DNA of 43,991 bases from Bifidobacteriaceae bacterium. GTDB taxonomy: Bacteria > Actinomycetota > Actinomycetes > Actinomycetales > WQXJ01. The stretch spans positions 1 to 43,991 of the forward strand of contig JAIRXP010000051.1 of NCBI GenBank assembly GCA_031268215.1, given 5' to 3'. Position numbers and translations under genes: made by a program. Shown here piece after piece: positions 32,401 to 39,471 of the stretch (its first letter is position 1; each line of letters opens with the position of its first letter). The notes under the pieces were generated by a model. It ran no database searches, had not been told where the DNA came from, and saw nothing but the letters and a program-made list of their open reading frames with translations.

Positions 32401-34161
32401 CTTGGGATCCGCCCTCTCGCCGGCCAAATAGACGCCGTAGACGCCGCGGTCAGGGATTGTGCCGCCAGATACGCGGGCCAAGTAGGCGGCGCCCGGGCGG
32501 GGCGTGAGTTCGCCAGTCGCCCGGTCCCAGACGATCCTTGGTCGCAATTCCGCGAAGTCCGCCGAGGGATAGCGCCCGGACAGCATGTCCAATACGGATT
32601 CGAGCAGGCGCTCGCCCAGATTCTCGAATGGCGCGGCCCGGCGGATGAGCCGTCCCAGGTCCGGCACCGTCCAAGTGTCCATGGCCACCATCGCCACGAT
32701 CTGCTGCGCCAGAACATCAAGCGGGTTGGCCGGGACGTGAATCGACTCAATTTGGCCGGCCCGCATCCGCTGGGCGGTGACGGCGGCGGGAACCAGATCA
32801 CCCCGGTAGACCGGGTAGACCAGACCTTGCGAGATGGCACCCACTTGGTGGCCGGCCCGGCCTACCCGTTGCAGCCCGGCCGCCGCCGAGGGCGGCGCGC
32901 CAACCTGGATCACCAGGTCGATTGAGCCCATGTCAATGCCCAATTCGAGGGAGGACGTGGCGATCACCGCTGGCAGGTGTCCGGCCTTTAGCTGGTTCTC
33001 GATCTCAGTGCGCCGTTCGCGGCTCATAGAACCGTGATGGGCCATGGCGATCTGAGTCGCGGCCACGGCCGCCGTTCCCGCCGCGGAGATGATCTGGGCT
33101 GGCTGGACCGAACCGGGATCTGGGCGTTCGCCCGTGGTGCGGGCCTGGTACTCCTCATTGACCCTGGCGGCCAGGCGCTCCGCCGCCCGCCGCGAATTGG
33201 TGAACACCAAGGTTGAATCGTGTGCCATCAGGTGGTCAACTATCGCTTGATGGACATGTGGCCAGATTGAGCCGCCTTGGATCGCCCCGGCGCTCGCTCC
33301 ACTGAGGTCCAAAGCGCTGCCCAGACCTGGGCCTTTGTTCGCCGTCAGGGCGTCGGAAGGCCCAAAACCGGCATCGTAAGTTCGCGGCCCGCTCAAATCG
33401 GTCAGGTCTTCGACCGGGAGCTTGACCGCGACATCGATCACCTTGGTGGACTTGGGCCGCACTATCTCAACCGGGCGCCGGCCATGGCGTTCAGGCGCGC
33501 CGCCCACGAACCGGGCCACCTCCTGGGCGGGGCGGACCGTCGCTGATAGCGCCACCCGTTGGGCGGGCTTGGGCAACAGTGCGTCCAGTCGTTCCAATGA
33601 CAACGCCAAGTGGGCCCCCCGTTTGGTGCCCGCCAAGGCGTGGACTTCATCCAGAATTATGGTGTCCACGCCGCGCAAGGCTTCGCGTGCGCCCGAGGTC
33701 AGTACTAGGAACAGCGATTCTGGTGTGGTGATCAGAATGTCCGGCGGCTTCTTGGTGAAGCTGCGCCGGTCGCTAGCCGGGGTGTCGCCAGTGCGGACCG
33801 CGACTCGGATTTTCGGCAACGCCCGCCCGGCGGCCGCTAGCTGATTCGATATGCCAACCAGCGGTGTCCGCAGGTTACGCTCCACATCCACAGCCAGCGC
33901 CTTCAAAGGCGAAACGTAGACCACCCGGCAGCGCTGTTCGCTCCCAGCCGGAGGGACACTGGTCATTAGGCGGTCAATCGCGGACAGGAAGGCCGCCAGG
34001 GTCTTACCTGAACCAGTTGGCGCCACGACCAGTGCGTCCAGGTCATCATGAATCGCCCGCCAGGCCCCCACCTGCGCGGCTGTGGGGGCTTCAAATGCGG
34101 CCTCAAACCAGGCGCGGGTGGCTGGCGCGAACCAGTCCGGAAGCATCGAATCCCTTGCCAC
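29401..34161 (-). CDS. lhr: Large Lhr-type superfamily 2 helicase
   Basis: 1,586 residues, the full-length Lhr form with the C-terminal extension. Lhr is a 3'-5' ssDNA-dependent ATPase and DNA:DNA/RNA:DNA helicase linked to repair. Walker A APTGSGKT is near residues 47-54, DEVH near 171-174, LVFTNSRRAAERLAARV starts RecA domain 2, and LQRVGRAGHQ carries the arginine fingers. The winged-helix and Lhr-specific core follow (LGSSTWRIQDITPNAVYVTP), then a ~700-residue C-terminal part. The start is GTG 34161, or ATG 34146 five codons on. Its stop shares one base with the nei2 start. Lhr-Nei2 pairing is typical of actinobacteria and fits a joint repair role. Confidence 0.95.
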   Translation of the reverse strand: MARDSMLPDWFAPATRAWFEAAFEAPTAAQVGAWRAIHDDLDALVVAPTGSGKTLAAFLSAIDRLMTSVPPAGSEQRCRVVYVSPLKALAVDVERNLRTPLVGISNQLAAAGRALPKIRVAVRTGDTPASDRRSFTKKPPDILITTPESLFLVLTSGAREALRGVDTIILDEVHALAGTKRGAHLALSLERLDALLPKPAQRVALSATVRPAQEVARFVGGAPERHGRRPVEIVRPKSTKVIDVAVKLPVEDLTDLSGPRTYDAGFGPSDALTANKGPGLGSALDLSGASAGAIQGGSIWPHVHQAIVDHLMAHDSTLVFTNSRRAAERLAARVNEEYQARTTGERPDPGSVQPAQIISAAGTAAVAATQIAMAHHGSMSRERRTEIENQLKAGHLPAVIATSSLELGIDMGSIDLVIQVGAPPSAAAGLQRVGRAGHQVGAISQGLVYPVYRGDLVPAAVTAQRMRAGQIESIHVPANPLDVLAQQIVAMVAMDTWTVPDLGRLIRRAAPFENLGERLLESVLDMLSGRYPSADFAELRPRIVWDRATGELTPRPGAAYLARVSGGTIPDRGVYGVYLAGERADPKSSKRVGDLDEEMVYESRVGDTFMLGSSTWRIQDITPNAVYVTPAPGLPGRLPFWKGDSPSRPAELGAAIGEFIRLTAAVAPDQAKAHLASQGLDEWAANNLVDYLIDQREATGQLPDDRTLVVERFPDELGDTRIMIHSVWGGRVNGAWAAVLGARLRDRYGFDAQVMPSDDGIMLRLPELAEDASLDVLISADEVGPAVTAAIAGTAHFAARFRQAAARALVLPRRSPGKRQPLWQQRHRAQQLLQVASQFNDFPVVMEAVRETLQDDFDVPALTELMRAIEQRHVRLVDVQTSSPSPFASAVAFGYTAQFLYDGDAPLAERRAAALSLDPAMLSELLGSGPASDLADLLDPAVVLTADAELSRRVPERQATSAEQLADMLRELGPLSAERLDESTAGPWREWVESLTAARRVIEIRLAGQTRWASVEDAAVLRDGLGVALPAGLPEALLAPSQDPLGALIRRFIRHHGPFEASGLAQEFGLGVAVAERELEVATRQGQCVRGRLRPPEAGGHGGPDYCDPGVVTRLRRRSLAALRQQIEPVPGHALGAFAPDWQQIGRLRGADGVLTAISSLAGAALPASAIESLILPSRVTDYSPGALDELIAAGEVAWVGQGKTAAADGTVRLLALGSEDALLADCEPASAGTLAANLLDLLSGGGAFWPFEMAERLELEPGAADLRAAVWDLVWGGWVTADSFHPLRAFLSGGRTVHKVSRRPPRARSLGHRLTLPPALGASAGLIRGDRGGDSGGPNWVGSVGDSVGPKATGGIDGTGRPDPSLAARWALAPTPAARGQGDPARRVAATALALLERYGVVTRGAAASETTFAQVYPVLSAMEEAGSIRRGYFIEHLGGSQFALPPVPDQLRAAADFSAVLVLAATDPANPYGAALPWPAHPGAHRPGRTGGAIVVLVDGHLVFYLERGGRTAMAFVADQSVLERAAQALANAVAAGQIGALRVARLDGEDALGAHARLAPAAEALVAAGFAVTPSGLVKRGRS

Positions 34162-34204
34162 CCCTCCACTGTGCCATGTCCGTCTGACAGCGTGACATGC
34201 TGGG

Positions 34205-34236
34205 ACGGCCAGACCGCCAGACGGCCAGACGGCCAG
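34205..34236 (+). repeat. Four 8-bp tandem repeats between lhr and the DUF3046 gene
   Basis: ACGGCCAG occurs four times in a row (34205-34236), the second unit as ACCGCCAG. They lie in the 157-bp divergent gap, close to the lhr start. They could be a binding site or a slippage tract; nothing decides this. Confidence 0.7.
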
Positions 34237-34306
34237 AACTCAAACGGTAAGGCCAGCGATGTGAGCGGAACGATTGCGGGCGCGAATCCTCCTTGGACCT
34301 TTGAGT

Positions 34307-34312
34307 TACCCT
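34307..34312 (+). promoter_or_regulatory. Candidate -10 box of a leaderless DUF3046 gene promoter
   Basis: TACCCT is followed by 6 nt and GTG 34319, with no ribosome-binding site. It matches the TANNNT-N6-8-start pattern seen several times in the window. Confidence 0.4.
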
Positions 34313-34318
34313 GACCAG

Positions 34319-34552
34319 GTGCGCCACAGCGAATTCTGGGAGTCCATGGACCATGCCTTCGGGGCGGCCTACGCGAAGTCATTGGCTGCGGATCTGGTGA
34401 TCGGGGCGCTCGGGTCGCGCACGGCCGCTGAGGCCCTGGACCACGGGATGGCGCCACGGGAAGTCTGGGAAGCGGTTTGCGATGCCATGGATCTGGACAA
34501 CGCTGTCCGCTGGCATCACCGCGAGGAGCGCAAACCCAAGATCCGGCGTTAG
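34319..34552 (+). CDS. DUF3046 family protein
   Basis: 77 residues. The pattern RHSEFWESMDHAFGAAYAKS, then AALGSRTAAEALDHGMAPRE-like spacing and VWEAVCDAMDL, matches the small DUF3046 proteins found in actinobacteria between lhr/clgR and recA. The function is unknown. GTG 34319 gives the family start (M/V-R-x-S/T-E-F-W); GTG 34274 in frame is not conserved. The usual downstream neighbours recA and recX are absent here; ftsZ follows after 311 bp. Confidence 0.85.
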   Translation: MRHSEFWESMDHAFGAAYAKSLAADLVIGALGSRTAAEALDHGMAPREVWEAVCDAMDLDNAVRWHHREERKPKIRR

Positions 34553-34863
34553 GGGCCCGGCCCGGATGGGTCCGCGCTTACGGTGGGGACGGCGGCCCGT
34601 GGCTGACCACGCCGGCCCCAAGTCTGCTCTGGCCGGGCCTCAACCGACTCCCAGTCAGCCACCAAGCGACCCCCAGCCAATCACCAACTAACCCCTAACC
34701 GGTCGCCAAGTGATGGCCAAGTGGCCGCCCAGGGATCCAAGCGCGGCGGCGCCAAGGATCACCAATCGGTGGGCGACACGCGGCCCCAGATCATTGTTTG
34801 GAAGGCGGGCGCGGCATAGCGTCAATAGTCGTATATCCACGTCCAGAAGCATCGGAGGACCTC
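34553..34863. other. 311-bp junction between the clgR-lhr cluster and the ftsZ cluster
   Basis: No gene or recognisable fragment of recA, ftsQ, murC or murG is seen. A C/A-rich stretch with imperfect repeats (CAGCCACCAAGCGACC, CAGCCAATCACCAACT, about 34654-34693) is present. Two open frames cross parts of it without protein-like composition. A GGAGGA at 34854-34859 serves ftsZ. Confidence 0.5.
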
Positions 34864-36312
34864 GTGGCGGCTCCCCAGAATTACCTTGCTGTTATCAAGG
34901 TGGTTGGAATCGGTGGTGGCGGCGTCAACGCCGTCAACCGAATGAAGGAAGTCGGGCTCAAGGGAGTTGAGTTCGTCGCAATCAACACGGACGCCCAAGC
35001 TCTCTTGATGTCCGATGCCGACGTCAAACTTGACATTGGCCGTGAAAGTACCAGGGGGCTCGGCGCGGGCGCGGACCCGGAGGTGGGGCGTCGCTCCGCG
35101 GAGGAGCACGCTGACGAGATCCGCGAGGTCCTGGACGGGGCGGACATGGTGTTCGTGGCGGCCGGTGAGGGCGGCGGCACGGGTACCGGCGGGGCTCCGG
35201 TCGTGGCCCGGATTGCCCGGGAACTCGACGCGTTGACGGTGGGCGTGGTGACACGGCCGTTCGCGTTCGAGGGCCGCAGGCGAGAGAACCAAGCGATCGA
35301 CGGGATTGACAAACTGCGTGAAGAAGTCGACACGCTGATCGTCATCCCGAACGAACGTCTGATGCAGATCTCGGATCCGGGGATGTCCATTCTGGAAGCG
35401 TTCCGCAGCGCGGACCAGGTGCTTCTGTCTGGTGTGCAGGGCATCACTGATTTGATTACGACACCTGGCCTGATCAATGTTGACTTCGCTGACGTCGAAT
35501 CGGTCATGAAGGGCGCGGGCAGCGCCCTGATGGGCATTGGCGCCGCCAGGGGCGAGGACCGGACTGTGCGGGCGGCTGAGATGGCGATCAGCTCGCCGCT
35601 GCTGGAGGCTTCAATCGACGGCGCCCACGGCGTGCTCCTGTGCATCCAGAGCGCTTCCGACATTGGGCTTGATGAGGTCAACCGTGGCGCCTCCTTGGTT
35701 TCGGAAGCGGTTCACCCCGAAGCCAACATCATCTTTGGCCAGATAATCGATGACGCCTTGGCGGATGAAGTCCGGGTGACGGTGATCGCCGCCGGGTTCG
35801 ACGTTCAGGATCCTAAGCCCTACACGGCTGAACTGCGAGCCGTCAAGCCGCGGGCCGTGAGGCCGGTGACGGGCACAGCGCCGAGCGGCGCCATTCCGGC
35901 CGCGCCGGCGGTGGCGCCTTTGGTTCCAGCACCATCCATAGCTCCTGCCTATGAGGTGCCGTCCCGCGAGCGCCAGGCCGCGCCGGACAGCGAGGAGGAG
36001 GCACCAGACAGCTTGCCGCCGGCCCTGCCGGTGCCACCGCGTGGTCCGGTCCCAAGCGGGGAGAGCCCGACGGTGCCCCGGATCCCCCGGGCGGCCATTC
36101 CCGCGACTGGGCTATTTGGGCAGTCTGATCCCTCGATTCAGTCGCTGGTCAAGCCGGCCGGTACCGATGACCCAACCGAACAGGTGCCGCTTGATTCAAC
36201 GCCCCTGTTCGACTCGGGCCATCGGACCTCGCGGACCGGACGTGAGGTCGCGCAGCCGGAACCGCCGTCGAAGGATGACATCGTGGTGCCATCTTGGCTG
36301 AACGAGGATTGA
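34864..36312 (+). CDS. ftsZ: Cell division GTPase FtsZ
   Basis: 482 residues. The tubulin homologue that polymerises into the Z-ring. The start AAPQNYLAVIKVVGIGGGG is the actinobacterial form. The GTP signature GEGGGTGTGGAPVVA is near residue 103, the T7 loop follows at NVDFADVESVMKGAG, and the globular core ends about residue 320. A Pro/Ala-rich linker of ~150 residues leads to the C-terminal peptide DDIVVPSWLNED, which binds SepF and other tethers. GTG 34864 has GGAGGA 4 nt upstream. It is the first gene of the division block here; ftsQ and mur genes normally upstream are missing. Confidence 0.97.
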   Translation: MAAPQNYLAVIKVVGIGGGGVNAVNRMKEVGLKGVEFVAINTDAQALLMSDADVKLDIGRESTRGLGAGADPEVGRRSAEEHADEIREVLDGADMVFVAAGEGGGTGTGGAPVVARIARELDALTVGVVTRPFAFEGRRRENQAIDGIDKLREEVDTLIVIPNERLMQISDPGMSILEAFRSADQVLLSGVQGITDLITTPGLINVDFADVESVMKGAGSALMGIGAARGEDRTVRAAEMAISSPLLEASIDGAHGVLLCIQSASDIGLDEVNRGASLVSEAVHPEANIIFGQIIDDALADEVRVTVIAAGFDVQDPKPYTAELRAVKPRAVRPVTGTAPSGAIPAAPAVAPLVPAPSIAPAYEVPSRERQAAPDSEEEAPDSLPPALPVPPRGPVPSGESPTVPRIPRAAIPATGLFGQSDPSIQSLVKPAGTDDPTEQVPLDSTPLFDSGHRTSRTGREVAQPEPPSKDDIVVPSWLNED

Positions 36313-37052
36313 TTCAGGTAGATCTGGCGCCTGGCGTCGAAGCCTGGTTCACGGCTTCAGAGTTTGACTTGGCGACCCGCGGTGGCCGGGAAGACCTGGC
36401 CACCCATTTGGGTTACCCGCTGGTCTTCGCCAATCAGGTCCATGGCCAGGACCTGGCCTGGGTGACCCCGGAGACACTGCGCCATGCGCCTGCCCCGGAC
36501 GCCTTCCCAACGGCGGACGCTTTGGCTACTGAAGTGGGCGGCATCGGGCTGGTTGTGCGGACCGCGGACTGTGTGCCCCTGCTCCTGGCCGATCCGGACC
36601 GAGGCCTGGTGGCGGCGGTGCATGTGGGTTGGCGCGGGCTGCTGGCGGGAGTAGCGGGGGCGGCGTTGGAGGAACTCCGGGCACGGGGAGCGGGCCAACT
36701 AAGGGCGGCGGTGGGACCGGCGATCTGTGGCGACTGCTACCAAGTTGGTCAAGACGTGGCCAAGGCTGCCCAAAGACAGGGCCATGTTACTACCAAAGGA
36801 ACTGACGGAATCGACCGGCTCGATGTCGCCGGATCAGTGGTACGCCAACTGCGTCAAGCAGGGCTGGCGCCGGTGTCCCGCGTGGAGGAATGCACCGCCG
36901 AATCGAGCCGGTTGTTCTCATGGCGATCAGGCCGCGCGACCGGCCGCCAGGGCGGAGTGATCGCGCTGGCGGGGAGCCATTACGGACGTCCTCAACACGC
37001 CTTAGCGACACGCCGGGCCGAATGCGGGCAGTTGGCCGGCGGAGCGGCTTAG
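36309..37052 (+). CDS. pgeF: Peptidoglycan editing factor PgeF (YfiH/laccase-domain protein)
   Basis: About 247 residues. This enzyme family removes wrongly built UDP-MurNAc-peptides, and members also have purine-nucleoside or polyphenol oxidase activity. Motifs are FANQVHGQDLAWV with the first metal His, VVRTADCVPLLLAD with the catalytic Cys, AAVHVGWRGLLAG with the second His, and GPAICGDCYQVG. TTG 36309 overlaps the ftsZ stop as TTGA and is preferred; TTG 36294 is possible. Tight linkage to ftsZ and sepF is standard in Gram-positives. Confidence 0.9.
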   Translation: MIQVDLAPGVEAWFTASEFDLATRGGREDLATHLGYPLVFANQVHGQDLAWVTPETLRHAPAPDAFPTADALATEVGGIGLVVRTADCVPLLLADPDRGLVAAVHVGWRGLLAGVAGAALEELRARGAGQLRAAVGPAICGDCYQVGQDVAKAAQRQGHVTTKGTDGIDRLDVAGSVVRQLRQAGLAPVSRVEECTAESSRLFSWRSGRATGRQGGVIALAGSHYGRPQHALATRRAECGQLAGGAA

Positions 37053-37100
37053 CTAGCTCGTGGGTAACAGTCTTCCCCACCCGCAGAAGGAGAAAGAATT

Positions 37101-37520
37101 ATGGCAGGTTGGATGCAAAACACAGGGAGGAAACTTGGTCTTCTCCCATCCGACTCTGACGATTATTACTATGACGAGCCTGAGGAGCAGATCGCCGATG
37201 TCACGCCGATCCACTCGCCGTCTGGCCGTGGGCATCTGACGACCGTGGCTGAACCAATGCAGCGGATCGTTACGTCCCGGCCAAGGACGTTCGAGGACGC
37301 GAAGATCGTAGGAACCACCTACCGGGAGCAAGTGCCGGTCATCATTGACTTGTCTGAGGCTTCAGATTCGGACGCTCGGCGTCTGATTGATTTTGCCATG
37401 GGCTTGACACACGCCTTGCGGGGAAATCTGGAGCGCATCACGCGCGAGGTTTTCCTGCTTTCGCCACCCAACTTGGATGTCTCTGAGGTCACTGCTGAGA
37501 CGCACCGTTACGGCGAGTAG
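37101..37520 (+). CDS. sepF: Cell division protein SepF
   Basis: 139 residues. SepF tethers FtsZ filaments to the membrane in organisms without FtsA. The N-terminal MAGWMQNTGRKLGLLPSD is the amphipathic membrane-binding helix. A charged linker with DDYYYDEPEEQ follows, then the core from about residue 50 (RPRTFEDAKIVGTTYREQVP, VIIDLSEASDSDARRLIDFAMGL) to VFLLSPPNLDVS. AGAAGGAGA lies upstream of ATG 37101. It is followed by yggT after 2 bp. Confidence 0.96.
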   Translation: MAGWMQNTGRKLGLLPSDSDDYYYDEPEEQIADVTPIHSPSGRGHLTTVAEPMQRIVTSRPRTFEDAKIVGTTYREQVPVIIDLSEASDSDARRLIDFAMGLTHALRGNLERITREVFLLSPPNLDVSEVTAETHRYGE

Positions 37521-37522
37521 GG

Positions 37523-37825
37523 GTGAAGACAGCCGCCTACATCGTTTGGGCGCTGGCTGAGCTGTACCTGCTGATTCTGTTGGCGCGCATGATCCTTGAC
37601 TTGGTGATGGCGTTCAGCCGGACTTGGCGGCCGGAGAAGACTTTGGCGGCGGCGGCCGAAATCGTGTTTCTGCTTACTGACCCGCTGTTGCGTCCGGTGC
37701 GTAAGGCGGTCAAGCCGGTGCGGCTTGGCCCCTTCGCCTTGGATTTGTCTTTCGTGATCGTCTTCTTAGCGGTTTCGTTAGTGGCCTACGGGGCGTCCCG
37801 GGTGGTCCTGTCCGTGGGCGTTTGA
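37523..37825 (+). CDS. yggT: YggT family membrane protein
   Basis: 100 residues with two membrane segments (about 5-28 and 73-95) joined by a loop with the conserved FLLTDPLLRPVRKAVKPVR. YggT proteins sit between sepF and divIVA in many Gram-positives and are thought to help envelope or division functions; the exact role is unknown. GTG 37523 starts 2 bp after the sepF stop, with GGCGAG as a weak ribosome-binding site. Confidence 0.92.
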   Translation: MKTAAYIVWALAELYLLILLARMILDLVMAFSRTWRPEKTLAAAAEIVFLLTDPLLRPVRKAVKPVRLGPFALDLSFVIVFLAVSLVAYGASRVVLSVGV

Positions 37826-38006
37826 TCGGTTCTGGCCGCCGATGCCGCCGTCGCCAGTTGACCGCGGACCGCCCGTTTGGCGTTGGCGAGGTAGCGTGAC
37901 GAAGGGTTCGCCTTCCTCTTGGCTGGGCACCGGCGTCACGATGGCTAGGGATGTTGGACAGTGTGTGGAGGGAGTGTTCAGGTTCGCCCGCTGCGGGCCT
38001 GGCGTC

Positions 38007-38034
38007 TTGGGACTCGCCTATCATCGACTAGCGT
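38007..38034 (+). promoter_or_regulatory. Candidate divIVA promoter
   Basis: TTGGGA (38007-38012), 16-nt spacer, TAGCGT (38029-38034). Transcription would start near 38041 and give a ~50-nt leader. It is in the 265-bp gap between yggT and divIVA, which otherwise shows no gene. Confidence 0.4.
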
Positions 38035-38047
38035 AGACGTGAGCAAG

Positions 38048-38065
38048 AAGCCTCAACGGAGGCTT
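38048..38065 (+). promoter_or_regulatory. Hairpin in the divIVA 5' leader
   Basis: AAGCCTC (38048-38054), loop AACG, GAGGCTT (38059-38065), a perfect 7-bp stem 25 nt before the ATG and just after the candidate start site. It could stabilise the leader or affect translation. Confidence 0.4.
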
Positions 38066-38090
38066 AGAGGAAATCTATCTAGGTGGAGAG

Positions 38091-38924
38091 ATGGCGCAAC
38101 TGACAGCCGACGATGTAGTACTGAAGGCCTTTCAGACTACGAAGTTCCGTGAAGGATACGACCAAGTCGAGGTGGATGATTTCCTCGATGAGGTGGCCGT
38201 ATCCATGCGGGCCATGGCGACTGAGAACGAAGAGTTGAAGAGCCAATTGGCCGCTGCCGAAGCTAAGATCGCTGAATTGGAACGCGCACCGGCGGCCGCG
38301 CCCGAGGCCCCGGCGGACCTGGCACCCCAACCGAGGGCCAATGAACCAACTGCAACCCCCGAACCGACCTACGGCCTGCCCGGCGGGGGAGGCGCGGCCT
38401 CCAGCGGCGGCGCTGGCCCGTCAAGCGATCCATTCAGCGGGCCCGGCGATCTGTACGGCCAGGGCCCCGGTGGTGGGTTATACGGCCAGAGCAGTTCGTC
38501 GGCGCCGGCCGGCTCAAGCAGCGGCTCAGATGGCGGCCTGGGAGCTAACCCCAGCGGGCTGGGAGGGAGTTCACTCGGCAGCCCCAGCGGATCTGGCAAT
38601 GACACGGAGACCGCGACCGGCATGCTCGCGCTGGCGAACAAGCTGCATGAGGAGTACGTGCGGGCGGGTCAAGAAGAAGGCGAGCAGATGATCGCCGAGG
38701 CTAAGACGCAAGCGGCCGCGATTGTCCGCGACGCGGAGCAAGCGGCCGTCCGGAGCAGGGCCCGTTTGGAACAGGAACGAGCGGATCTGGAAAAGGAGAT
38801 CGAGTCGCTGCGCATCTTCGAGCGCGATTACCGTACACGGTTGAGGACTTATCTAAAGAACCTGCTTACGGACATTGACGGCTCCGCCGGGCCGGGTGCT
38901 CCAGACGCGCTGGGCGACCGCTGA
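38091..38924 (+). CDS. divIVA: Polar growth/septum protein DivIVA (Wag31-like)
   Basis: 277 residues. The N-terminal domain (MAQLTADDVVLKAFQTTKFR then EGYDQVEVDDFLDEV) binds curved membrane and starts a coiled coil (ENEELKSQLAAAEAKIAELE). A central ~110-residue Gly/Ser/Pro-rich linker with LYGQ repeats separates it from a second coiled coil (ALANKLHEEYVRAGQEEGEQ to LEQERADLEKEIESLRIF), and the end RDYRTRLRTYLKNLL is typical. DivIVA marks cell poles and recruits wall synthesis in actinobacteria. GTGGAGAG precedes ATG 38091. Confidence 0.95.
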   Translation: MAQLTADDVVLKAFQTTKFREGYDQVEVDDFLDEVAVSMRAMATENEELKSQLAAAEAKIAELERAPAAAPEAPADLAPQPRANEPTATPEPTYGLPGGGGAASSGGAGPSSDPFSGPGDLYGQGPGGGLYGQSSSSAPAGSSSGSDGGLGANPSGLGGSSLGSPSGSGNDTETATGMLALANKLHEEYVRAGQEEGEQMIAEAKTQAAAIVRDAEQAAVRSRARLEQERADLEKEIESLRIFERDYRTRLRTYLKNLLTDIDGSAGPGAPDALGDR

Positions 38925-38931
38925 AATCCCA

Positions 38932-38937
38932 TAGGCT
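38932..38937 (+). promoter_or_regulatory. Candidate -10 box of a leaderless lspA promoter
   Basis: TAGGCT, 6 nt, GTG 38944. It is identical in sequence and spacing to the box ahead of pgsA. It lies in the 19-bp gap after divIVA, so lspA could be transcribed independently. Confidence 0.45.
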
Positions 38938-38943
38938 GTCCGG

Positions 38944-39471
38944 GTGGATGAGCCCGCGGGCGTAGATGGCCCGATTGAACCGGTGGCGCGCTTTGGGCGC
39001 CAGACATTGGTATTGCTTGGCGTCGCAGCGGTCGGTTTGATCATAGATCAGCTCACCAAGGCCTGGGCTGTGGGCGCCTTGTCCGGCGGGCGTTCCATAA
39101 CCTTGATTGATTCCTTGCTGACCCTGCGACTGGTCCGCAATCCGGGTGCCGCGTTCTCCATGGGCGAGTCGATGACCTGGGTGTTTACCATTCTTTCGGC
39201 CGCTGTGCTGGTTGGTGTGATCTGGTTTTCCCGGCGGGTGCGGTCCAGGAGCTGGACGCTTACCTTGGGCCTGTTGGCAGCCGGTGCCGCAGGCAATCTA
39301 GGGGACCGGTTGTTCAGGCCGCCCGCGGTGGGCCGGGGCCATGTGGTTGACTTCATTGATTACGCCGGGAAGTTCGTCGGCAACGTGGCGGACATCGCCA
39401 TTGTCCTGGCGACCATCGCCATTGTTATCACCGTGCTGCGCGGAATCCCGATCGACGGCGTCCGGAAATGA
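38944..39471 (+). CDS. lspA: Lipoprotein signal peptidase (signal peptidase II)
   Basis: 175 residues with four membrane segments. LspA cleaves the signal peptide of diacylglyceryl-modified prolipoproteins, so it should process the serpin lipoprotein in this window. Motifs are VGLIIDQLTKAWAV near residue 29, LVRNPGAAFSMGES, GAAGNLGDRLFRPPAVGRG with the first catalytic Asp, HVVDFID, and FVGNVADIAIV with the second catalytic Asp. The last motif reads VGNVADIAI where most enzymes have FNxADSAI. GTG 38944 has no ribosome-binding site. The rluD ATG overlaps its stop (ATGA). Confidence 0.94.
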   Translation: MDEPAGVDGPIEPVARFGRQTLVLLGVAAVGLIIDQLTKAWAVGALSGGRSITLIDSLLTLRLVRNPGAAFSMGESMTWVFTILSAAVLVGVIWFSRRVRSRSWTLTLGLLAAGAAGNLGDRLFRPPAVGRGHVVDFIDYAGKFVGNVADIAIVLATIAIVITVLRGIPIDGVRK

